From contig NZ_LT592171.1 of assembly GCF_900088825.1 (NCBI RefSeq), forward strand, positions 1,280,664 to 1,344,663: a stretch of DNA of 64,000 bases. Direction: 5' to 3'. Of this stretch, positions 57,717-64,000 are shown in pieces. A program made the translations under genes and the position numbers. Every line of letters begins with the position of its first letter. Within the stretch, counting starts at the first letter, position 1. The notes beneath the pieces are model-generated. The model saw only the letters and a program-made list of their open reading frames with translations. It was not told the origin of the DNA and searched no databases. Source of the stretch: Thiomonas delicata. Lineage in GTDB: Bacteria; Pseudomonadota; Gammaproteobacteria; Burkholderiales; Burkholderiaceae_C.

Positions 57717-58712
57717 ATGGCAAGCATCGGCAAGCACGGCGGTGGCTGGCGCGCCCAAGTGTTCGTCAAGGGCAAGCGGGCAACGCGCGTGTTCAGAACG
57801 CAGCGCGAAGCCAGGGTCTGGGCGGACAACACCGAGGCTGAGTTTCGCGCACCACCCAAGGCCCCTGCCTCAACCCGTACGCTGCGCGATTTACTGGAGC
57901 GCTACCGCGACGAGGTCACCCCCAAGAAAGAGACAAGCCGCACCGAAACCAACCGGATCAATGCGTTCTTGCGTGACTTCCCAGAGCTCGCCGACAAACT
58001 CCTGCAGAACCTGGACACGCCGGATCTGGCTGCCTGGCGCGACAAGCGCCTCAGTGAGGTCAAGAGTGGGACCGTGCATCGCGACATCACCTGGTTGCGC
58101 GCGGCACTCAACAAAGCGCGCCAGGAATGGCGCTGGCTCGACACCAAACCGTTCGATGGCCTTGAAATCCCCGCGGACAGCCCCGAGCGTGAATCGTTAT
58201 GGGGCTGGCGCGACATCCGCGCGATGTTCGACAATGCAGGCTACCGTCCCGGGCGCAAGCCGGAGAATGCGACACAAGAGGCAATCCTCGCCTTTCATGT
58301 CGCATTGCGCACCGGAATGCGCAGTGGCGAGGTTCTGCAACTTGGCGCACGCACGCTGGACCTTGGCAAGCGCGTCGCCGTTGTCGAGCACAAGACGCAG
58401 CGGTACACCGGCAAGCCACGGCGCGTGCCCCTGCTCTCGCCGGCAATACGGCTCCTGAAACCTTTCTCCGGGCAAGAACGAATCTTCACCATTGGTGACG
58501 TCGAGCGTGATGCATTATTCCGAAAAGTGCGCGATCGGCTGATGCTCAAGCATCTGGACTTCCACGACAGCCGCGCAACCGCGCTGACGCACATGTCGCG
58601 CAAGGTGCCCGTGCAGGTGTTGTCCCGCATCAGCGGGCACAAGGACATTCGCATTCTCGTCAACCGCTACTACCGAGAATCCGCAGAGGACATCGCCAAA
58701 CGGTTCGCGTAG
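57717..58712 (+). CDS. Tyrosine recombinase/integrase of the tRNA-Leu island
   Basis: 331 residues. The arm-binding domain is MASIGKHGGGWRAQVFVKGK, the core-binding domain LRDLLERYRDEVTPKKETSR. The catalytic domain has Arg in LRTGMRSGEVLQL, HxxR in HDSRATALTHM, His in ISGHKDI and Tyr in NRYYRES. All R-H-R-H-Y residues are present, so it should be active. It starts 162 bp after tRNA-Leu (CAG), a standard position. It shares the MASI(G/R)KHG start with the remnant at 8869. Confidence 0.92.
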   Translation: MASIGKHGGGWRAQVFVKGKRATRVFRTQREARVWADNTEAEFRAPPKAPASTRTLRDLLERYRDEVTPKKETSRTETNRINAFLRDFPELADKLLQNLDTPDLAAWRDKRLSEVKSGTVHRDITWLRAALNKARQEWRWLDTKPFDGLEIPADSPERESLWGWRDIRAMFDNAGYRPGRKPENATQEAILAFHVALRTGMRSGEVLQLGARTLDLGKRVAVVEHKTQRYTGKPRRVPLLSPAIRLLKPFSGQERIFTIGDVERDALFRKVRDRLMLKHLDFHDSRATALTHMSRKVPVQVLSRISGHKDIRILVNRYYRESAEDIAKRFA

Positions 58713-58933
58713 ATAGAAATGCTCCCCAGGCGTCGTTGCGGGGCGACGCCGCACGCGCCGAGTCCAGCCCGGGCAGATCCCGAGCCTTCCGCGGATGGCC
58801 AGCCGCATGGGCCTGCCCAGGTCGCCGACGCATCGGCTGACGACGTTTCCGGTCCACGCGCCGGCTTGCGTCGACTTGCATCGGCTCCTTCCTGTGATGA
58901 GATGGTTGGCATCCTCATCCCGGAGCGCCCACG

Positions 58934-59656
58934 ATGCCCATCCAACCCGCAGCGCAACCCGCATCCTCGTCACCCCCATCGCGGCTGCGCCGCCGCTTGA
59001 CCGCCCTGCGCGACATCCTGCGCGTGCTGTGCTGGACCGACGTCCGGGCCGGCCAGCGCCTCCGCCTGGCGCTGCAACAGCGCTTTGCACGGCGTGGCCA
59101 ATCGCCCAGGGGGGCCCGTCGCATGGCGGGCCTGCGTCTGGCCGCCGCCCTGGGCAGTGCGATCCTACTGTCGCATGCACCCGGGATGAGCCGGGCATTC
59201 CTGCTGCTGGCGTTCGCCCTGGTCGGGCTGTATGGCCGCGGCATCCTGCACCTCGGCCGAGGCGATGCCTGGGGCAAGTCGGTGTTCCGTGCCAGTGGCC
59301 ATGATCTGCAGGCCCTGCACCTGGCCTCCACCCTGAAGCGGCTGCGGCCCGAAGCCCTGGGGGACGAGGTCCTGCGGCACTGGCGGTGCGCCCGGCGCTG
59401 GGCCTGGACGACGGTGGCGCTGCTGGCGGGTCTGGCCTGGGGACTGGCTCGGGGCGTGGGCTGGGTCCTGGCCCACCAGCCTGCGCACGGCTGTCGCGCC
59501 CTGCCCTGGCTGCTGGGCACGGCGCTGGGGCTGGCGATGTGGCTGCCCACCCGCTACGACCACCATGTGGGCCTGGCCTTGGGCCTGAGCCTGGATGCGA
59601 CCGAAACAGCCGAAGCCGCCGCGGCCGCCCGTGCACCTCCGGACGCTGCGCGCTGA
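58934..59656 (+). CDS. Island membrane protein of unknown function
   Basis: 240 residues, not recognised. A basic, Arg-rich N-terminal half (RLRRRLTALRDILR, RLRLALQQRFARRG) precedes hydrophobic segments near 65-95 (AGLRLAAALGSAILL, AFLLLAFALVGLYG). A central amphipathic stretch follows, then two more segments near 155-205 (TTVALLAGLAWGLARGVGWV, LPWLLGTALGLAMWLP). The Ala-rich tail is acidic. It ends 49 bp before the double AAA+ gene, so the two probably form one unit. GGAG precedes the ATG. Confidence 0.7.
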   Translation: MPIQPAAQPASSSPPSRLRRRLTALRDILRVLCWTDVRAGQRLRLALQQRFARRGQSPRGARRMAGLRLAAALGSAILLSHAPGMSRAFLLLAFALVGLYGRGILHLGRGDAWGKSVFRASGHDLQALHLASTLKRLRPEALGDEVLRHWRCARRWAWTTVALLAGLAWGLARGVGWVLAHQPAHGCRALPWLLGTALGLAMWLPTRYDHHVGLALGLSLDATETAEAAAAARAPPDAAR

Positions 59657-59705
59657 CTCGAGGCGCTCATCACCCTCTCCATCCCCTCCAATGCCACGCT
59701 GAACC

Positions 59706-61901
59706 ATGCCACGCCATCAACGCCTGCTCGACGCCCGGAACGACACCCCCACGCGCTCGCCTGTGCTCGAGCCGCCAGTCCCCCTGGTGCGCCTGTGGCT
59801 GCTGCGCATCCTGCTGCCGCTGGGCGGGCTACGCCAGCTCGTGCATGACGGCCAGGGCGCGTCCGGTCTGCTTGCCACGCTGGGCGTGCCCCACGATCCG
59901 CGGGAGGGCGGCACGGACGCCGCCGACCTGGTCGCGATCCGCCGCGTGCTCGAATCCGACTGGCAGGCGCTGGAGGCACAGGCCGACGCGCTCGCGCTGC
60001 CGGTCGCGCTGGAGGAGAACCTGGCACGCCTGGCGGCCCTGGTGCAGCTCTCGGCCGTGGACTGCCGGCTACTGGGCTGTGCCTGTCTGTTGCAGGCGCT
60101 GCGGCTGTTGGAGGACGCCGCCGACACCCTGGGACCGTTGACTGCGGCGAAGGCCATCGCCGTGCTGGCGGCTTTGCTGGATGTGCCCGAGGTCGAGGTC
60201 AAGCGGGCGCTGGCCCCTAGAGGGGTGCTGGCGCACAGTGGACTGCTGAGTCTGAGGCGGGCGGGCCAGGGCACGTTGTCCACCCGGCTGGAACTGTTCT
60301 CGGCCTCCTTTGCCGAGGCCATGCTGGCGCCGGACACCGAGCCGCTGGCGCTGCTGCGCGGGGCCGTCGCCTCCAGTGCTCCGGCGCGCCTCACCCTGGA
60401 CGATTACCCACATCTGGGGCTGAGCCGGACGCTGCTGCGCACCTATCTGGCGTCAGCCCTGGGTCACCACCCAGCGGAAGGCAACATGAGTGGCATCAAT
60501 GTCCTGCTCTACGGCCCGCCGGGCACGGGCAAGACCGAACTGTGCCGCACCCTGGCCGCGGTCCTGGGTTGCGAGCTGCTGGAAGTGAGCGCGGCGGACG
60601 AGGATGGCGATCCGATCGGCGGGGAGCAGCGGCTGCGGGCCTGGCGGGCGGCGCAGCGCTTCCTGGCGCGGCGCCGGGCGCTGATCCTGTTCGACGAGAT
60701 CGAGGATGTGTTCACCAGCCAGACCGAGGGCGACGTCACCGGCCTGTTCGCCCTGCACAGTCCCAACCCGGGCAAGCACCGCAAGGGCTGGATCCACCGG
60801 GCGCTGGAGACCAACCCGGTGCCCACCTTCTGGGTGACGAACGCCGTGGAGCAGATGGACGCCGCGCTGATCCGGCGGTTCGATCTGGTGCTGGAGCTGC
60901 CGGTGCCTCCACGGGCGGTGCGTGCCGCCATCGCCCAGGCCCGTGTGGGGGCCTTGGTGGGGGCCGAGACCCTGGCGGCTCTGGCGGCCAGCGAGGTTCT
61001 GGCGCCGGCGGTGCTGACGCGCGCGGCAGCGGTGTTGCAGCGGGTGCAGCAACAGACGCAACATCAGACACAACAGCCGACAGGCGCGGACGACGCCGCG
61101 TTGCCGTATGACCGCGCCTTGCTCGGCCTGGTGAATCAGACTTTGCGCGCCCAGGGACATCCAGCGATTCTGGAACACGACCCCCTGGGTCTGCCCGCCT
61201 GCTATGACCCCGACCTGGTGCATGCCGATGGGGATCTGCGCGCGATGGCGCTGGGCATCGCGCGCACAGGCCGCGCCAGGCTGTGTCTGGCCGGGCCGCC
61301 GGGCACGGGCAAGACGGCGGCTGCGCGCTGGCTGGCGGATCAATGCGAGCTGCCGCTGCAGCTCTGGCGGGCTTCGGATCTGCTGTCCAGGTGGCTGGGG
61401 GCGAGTGAACGGCTAGTGGCGCGGGCCTTCCATGACGCGCAGGCGGACGGGGCGGTGCTGCTGATCGATGAGATCGATGGCCTGCTGCAGGATCGGCGGG
61501 GAGCGGCGCAGGCCTGGGAGGTGACGTTGGTCAACGAGCTGTTGACGCAGATGGAGCGTTTCTGCGGCGTGTTCGTCGCCACGACGAATCGTCTGGAGGG
61601 GCTGGACCCGGCGGCGCTGCGGCGCTTTGATCTGAAGCTGCAGTTCCGGGCCTTGCGGCCGGAGCAGGCCTGGGCTTTGCTGGGCAGCCACTGCGCGGCC
61701 CTGGGGCTGGGGACGCCGGAAGAATCGCTACGGCAAGACCTGCGGGCGCTGGCCTCGCTGACGCCGGGGGAGTTTGCCACGGTGGCGCGGCGGCATCGCT
61801 TCCTGCCCTTGCGCACTGCGCAGGACCTCGTCGCGGCGCTGCGGGCGGAATGCGGCCTCAAACCCGGCGGGGTGGGGTCTGGGCCCATGGGGTTCGTGTG
61901 A
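59706..61901 (+). CDS. Double AAA+ ATPase of the island
   Basis: 731 residues with two AAA+ modules behind a ~230-residue helical N-terminal region that matches nothing known to me. Module 1 has Walker A GPPGTGKT (270-277), Walker B LILFDEIEDVF (D330, E331) and sensor 1/arginine finger in FWVTNAVEQMDAALIRRFD. Module 2 has GPPGTGKT (530-537), VLLIDEIDGLL (D588, E589) and FVATTNRLEGLDPAALRRFD. Both look catalytically intact. The architecture resembles Cdc48/FtsH-like remodelling ATPases without their known adaptor domains. No protease or nuclease motif is seen. It may remodel a complex anchored by the upstream membrane protein. Confidence 0.85.
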   Translation: MPRHQRLLDARNDTPTRSPVLEPPVPLVRLWLLRILLPLGGLRQLVHDGQGASGLLATLGVPHDPREGGTDAADLVAIRRVLESDWQALEAQADALALPVALEENLARLAALVQLSAVDCRLLGCACLLQALRLLEDAADTLGPLTAAKAIAVLAALLDVPEVEVKRALAPRGVLAHSGLLSLRRAGQGTLSTRLELFSASFAEAMLAPDTEPLALLRGAVASSAPARLTLDDYPHLGLSRTLLRTYLASALGHHPAEGNMSGINVLLYGPPGTGKTELCRTLAAVLGCELLEVSAADEDGDPIGGEQRLRAWRAAQRFLARRRALILFDEIEDVFTSQTEGDVTGLFALHSPNPGKHRKGWIHRALETNPVPTFWVTNAVEQMDAALIRRFDLVLELPVPPRAVRAAIAQARVGALVGAETLAALAASEVLAPAVLTRAAAVLQRVQQQTQHQTQQPTGADDAALPYDRALLGLVNQTLRAQGHPAILEHDPLGLPACYDPDLVHADGDLRAMALGIARTGRARLCLAGPPGTGKTAAARWLADQCELPLQLWRASDLLSRWLGASERLVARAFHDAQADGAVLLIDEIDGLLQDRRGAAQAWEVTLVNELLTQMERFCGVFVATTNRLEGLDPAALRRFDLKLQFRALRPEQAWALLGSHCAALGLGTPEESLRQDLRALASLTPGEFATVARRHRFLPLRTAQDLVAALRAECGLKPGGVGSGPMGFV

Positions 61902-62087
61902 GGCCAGGACCGCGCATGTCCTTCGACTTACGCCGGCACCTAGCGCCTGTAAGCTCGTTGCATCGTCACGTTGACGAGACCTTCTCACCCGGGCAGATCC
62001 TGAACCGACCGCTCCCCGCGGTCCCTCGCTTGGAACCACGCACAGCCCACGTGCGTCCGCAATGTCCAACGCCTTCAGGAGATTCCC

Positions 62088-62303
62088 ATGCGCGAAGAAC
62101 GCCTTGACCCCCTGCTCGTCCAGCTCGTCGCCCAGGGCGCGACGCTCGAAGAGTCCCACCGCGACGGCCGGCGCTACACCTTGATCGCCGGCCACCAGCG
62201 TCTGCCCATCAGTGCGGTCCTCGGCGTCAAGCTCGAACGCGAGGGGCATATCCGCCCGCTGTGCCGCCTCAGCAGCAAGACGCTCTGGGTGGCGAGCAAC
62301 TGA
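62088..62303 (+). CDS. Small island protein of unknown function
   Basis: 71 residues starting MREERLDPLLVQLVAQGATL and ending LSSKTLWVASN. It is charged, with no membrane segment, and not recognised. AGGAGATTCCC precedes the ATG, which supports real translation. Located 186 bp after the AAA+ gene. Confidence 0.55.
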   Translation: MREERLDPLLVQLVAQGATLEESHRDGRRYTLIAGHQRLPISAVLGVKLEREGHIRPLCRLSSKTLWVASN

Positions 62304-62375
62304 AGTCTGCCGGCTGTCGAGCAATCGGCAGTCGACAATATCCAGCTTGCAGATCGAACCGGAAGGAGAAGAACG

Positions 62376-62642
62376 ATGTCATTCATGACGGGGGTGTATG
62401 TCACTGCCGCGCTGGCCATACTCTGCACCCTGGGGAGCGTGCTGTTCGTGATGCGCCTGGCGGAGCGGACGCAACAGGAGAACCGGCGCCGCAACCAGCA
62501 CCGCAGGATTGGGGTTCCAGCCGAGATCCTCGAGGCGCTCGGGGTCGAAGCTGGGGATACCTTGGCCTGGGAGGTCGGGGAGGATGGGACGGTGCGCGTG
62601 CGCCGGGCGGAACGCGCGGCGAAGACGTCGGAGCGTGGGTGA
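62376..62642 (+). CDS. Membrane-anchored AbrB/SpoVT-like small protein
   Basis: 88 residues. An N-terminal helix (TGVYVTAALAILCTLGSVLF) is followed by a basic stretch (RTQQENRRRNQHRR) and a swapped-hairpin AbrB-like region (RIGVPAEILEALGVEAGDTL, ending WEVGEDGTVRVRRAE). AbrB domains normally bind DNA in toxin-antitoxin systems. A membrane anchor is unusual. AAGGAG is eight bases upstream of the ATG. Confidence 0.6.
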   Translation: MSFMTGVYVTAALAILCTLGSVLFVMRLAERTQQENRRRNQHRRIGVPAEILEALGVEAGDTLAWEVGEDGTVRVRRAERAAKTSERG

Positions 62643-62816
62643 TGCGTCAGCAGGCGATGTGCGGGAGGTGGGGCACCGACCTGGCGCGAAGCGCTGCCTC
62701 CAGGCATGAAGGAACTTTAAGTGTTCCGTGCTCAAGCGGTACCCGCACGTCGAGGCGGAGACGCTGGCGAAGAAGCTGGGGTGACAAGATGGGGCCATTA
62801 TTGATACCATTCGGGC

Positions 62817-63074
62817 ATGCGTGACGCCAGCAAAATCCTTGAGCAGATGCGCCGCGAACCGGCGAGCGTGCGGTTTGCTGATCTGCGCAAGGTCTGCGTG
62901 GCGCATTTCGGAGAGCCCCGGCAGTCCGGCACAAGCCATGCGGTGTTTCGCATGCCGTGGTCTGGAGACCCCCGCGTCAACATTCAGTCAGACAAGGGCA
63001 AGGCCAAGGCATACCAAGTCCGGCAGGTACTCGCTGCCATCGAGAAACTGGAAGGCATTCGCCATGAACGCTGA
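62817..63074 (+). CDS. hicA: HicA-like toxin
   Basis: 85 residues. The HicA dsRNA-binding-like fold ends in VCVAHFGEPRQSGTSHAVFR and NIQSDKGKAKAYQVRQVLAA. The family's catalytic His is matched by SHAVF. It is an mRNA interferase of a type II toxin-antitoxin pair. The gene overlaps the downstream hicB by 11 bp. It is longer than the classic ~60-residue HicA. Confidence 0.8.
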   Translation: MRDASKILEQMRREPASVRFADLRKVCVAHFGEPRQSGTSHAVFRMPWSGDPRVNIQSDKGKAKAYQVRQVLAAIEKLEGIRHER

Positions 63075-63387
63075 TCACTACACCTATCGCGTCACCTGGT
63101 CGCCGGAAGACGGCGAGCATGTGGGTCTGTGTGCTGAATTCCCCTCGCTGTCCTGGCTGGCCTCTACCCCTGATGCCGCCCTCAAGGGAATCCGGCGCGT
63201 CGTCGCGCAGGCCGTCGAGGACATGCGCAATTCTGGCGAGGACGTTCCGCAACCGCTGGCCGAAAAGCACTACAGCGGACAGTTCCGGGTTCGGATTCCC
63301 CCGGAAGTCCATCGTGCGCTCGCAACGCAAGCCGCTGAGCAAGGCGTGAGCCTGAATCGGCTGGCAAGCGCAAAGTTGGCCGCCTGA
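63064..63387 (+). CDS. hicB: HicB-like antitoxin
   Basis: 107 residues. An N-terminal partial RNase H fold (YTYRVTWSPEDGEHVGLCAE, FPSLSWLASTPDAALKGIRR) and a C-terminal ribbon-helix-helix (FRVRIPPEVHRALATQAAEQ, ending VSLNRLASAKLA) match HicB, which neutralises HicA and represses the operon. Overlapping genes fit the hicAB order. Confidence 0.85.
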   Translation: MNADHYTYRVTWSPEDGEHVGLCAEFPSLSWLASTPDAALKGIRRVVAQAVEDMRNSGEDVPQPLAEKHYSGQFRVRIPPEVHRALATQAAEQGVSLNRLASAKLAA

Positions 63388-63540
63388 AGCAATCCCAAAC
63401 GAGCGACGAGGCTGGGATAACCCGCAGGGGCCGGGCCGGGGGTGTCTGAAGCCCCTACCCGGTGATGGTGGCCTGTTGGCCGCTGCCAGGGGTGTGCCCT
63501 GGGTCCTGCAGCGCGAGAGCTGTCTATACGAACCGGCGAA

Positions 63541-63765
63541 TCAAGCGGCGATGGCCTTCCTCGGCCGTCCGCCCAGCTTGCCGTTCTCCCGGGAGGCCGC
63601 GGCCTTGGCGGGCGTTCGCATGGCTCCACCGGTTTGCCCCATCAGCCCAGCCATCCATTGGCGCGAACCAAAGACGCCCTCCAGCAGCGCCGGCAGGTAC
63701 AGGTCGGCGTCGAGTTTGGGGACGTGCAGGCCAAGCCCGCTGGGCGTGATCTCGATGTCGGTCAG
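63541..63765 (-). pseudogene. DUF2442 protein, 5' end replaced by the 150-bp element
   Basis: The remaining frame reads TDIEITPSGLGLHVPKLDAD, then LPALLEGVFGSRQWMAG and the typical tail AKAAASRENGKLGGRPRKA, the C-terminal part of DUF2442 proteins found beside toxin-antitoxin-like genes. The first ~40 residues expected of the family are missing. The frame instead continues into the inverted-repeat element, which supplies MAHSPIGMWLKSASAPT. Tail to tail with hicB. The 63388-63540 gap shows nothing. Confidence 0.7.
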
Positions 63766-63916
63766 TGTTGGCGCCGATGCCGATTTGAGCCACATGCCGA
63801 TGGGCGAGTGAGCCACGGCAGACGAACCGCGTGCGGCGTCAGGCTTGAATGTCGTCGCGCTCCAACCGGCTCACCGCAAATCCGGCGCCTGGCTCAAATC
63901 GGCATCGGCGCCACCA
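63766..63916 (+). mobile_element. 150-bp MITE-like element, copy 2
   Basis: Starts TGTTGGCGCCGATGCCGA and ends TCGGCATCGGCGCCACCA, with inverted ends of about 27 bp. It shares the internal sequence TGAGCCACATGCCGAT and CCAACCGGCTCACCGCAAAT with copy 1. It interrupts the DUF2442 gene. A CAGTG lies near both edges (63763-63767 and 63915-63919), a possible target duplication that overlaps the presumed ends. Confidence 0.75.
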
Positions 63917-64000
63917 GTGGTGAGGCTCAGAACTTGACGAAGGTCGCTTCGCTGGCAACCGCTGGATGCGGTTTCACGGGACGCGGGCCTTGCCGGCCCG

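Noticed and set aside
57556..64000. A second attachment site (copy of the tRNA-Leu 3' end) closing the island
   Set aside because: I looked for repeats of the tRNA 3' end (GGTTCGAGTCC...TCTGGGCACCA) and saw none before the window ends. The island probably extends further.
63920..64000. C-terminus of another gene on the minus strand (frame ending EATFVKF, stop at 63927)
   Set aside because: Only 24 codons are inside the window and nothing is recognisable, so it cannot be supported as a gene.

Overview
The window is a high-GC (roughly 65%) chromosomal segment from a betaproteobacterium, most likely a member of the Burkholderiales. The gene neighbourhoods point that way: rimP-nusA, ilvIHC followed by psd-pssA, ispD-ispF divergent from mfd, ratA-rnfH divergent from smpB, and a tRNA Gly-Cys-Leu cluster. 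A Thiomonas-like genus is plausible, but this is inference and the sequence alone does not prove it.

Layout. 1-8200 is core: the 5' part of nusA and rimP, a complete yejABEF-type peptide ABC importer operon ending in a good intrinsic terminator, and fabI. tRNA-Gly, tRNA-Cys and tRNA-Leu(TAA) lie at 8317-8750, the first behind a consensus promoter. 8750-18290 is accessory. It holds a phage-type integrase cut short by a ~150-bp element with inverted terminal repeats, a DUF1501/DUF1800 pair, a secreted FecR/DUF6600 protein, an intact IS3-family element, a fragment of an integron-type integrase and a GMC oxidoreductase.

18300-29700 is core metabolism: phospholipid synthesis (pssA, psd), branched-chain amino acid synthesis (ilvI, ilvH, ilvC), isoprenoid synthesis (ispD, ispF), transcription-coupled repair (mfd) and serine synthesis (serB). 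29900-42700 holds a PhnD-like binding protein, an HD-GYP protein, a LapA-like membrane protein, metC, a CNNM/CorC-type protein, a two-gene ABC exporter and a livGFKHM branched-chain amino acid importer. 42900-57400 holds selO, msrB, a yciB-like gene, bolA, a parvulin, an OmpR/EnvZ-type two-component system, rnfH/ratA, smpB, aceA, a split chromate transporter pair, nnr and rnr.

57471-64000 is a genomic island that begins at tRNA-Leu(CAG), with an intact tyrosine integrase just downstream. Its cargo is a helical membrane protein, a 731-residue protein with two AAA+ ATPase domains, two small proteins (one a membrane-anchored AbrB-like domain), a HicAB toxin-antitoxin pair, and a DUF2442 gene broken by a second copy of the 150-bp element. 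The membrane protein/double-AAA+ module is the best candidate here for an undescribed system. Its function cannot be read from the sequence, though an island position beside a toxin-antitoxin pair would suit a defence or mobile-element role.
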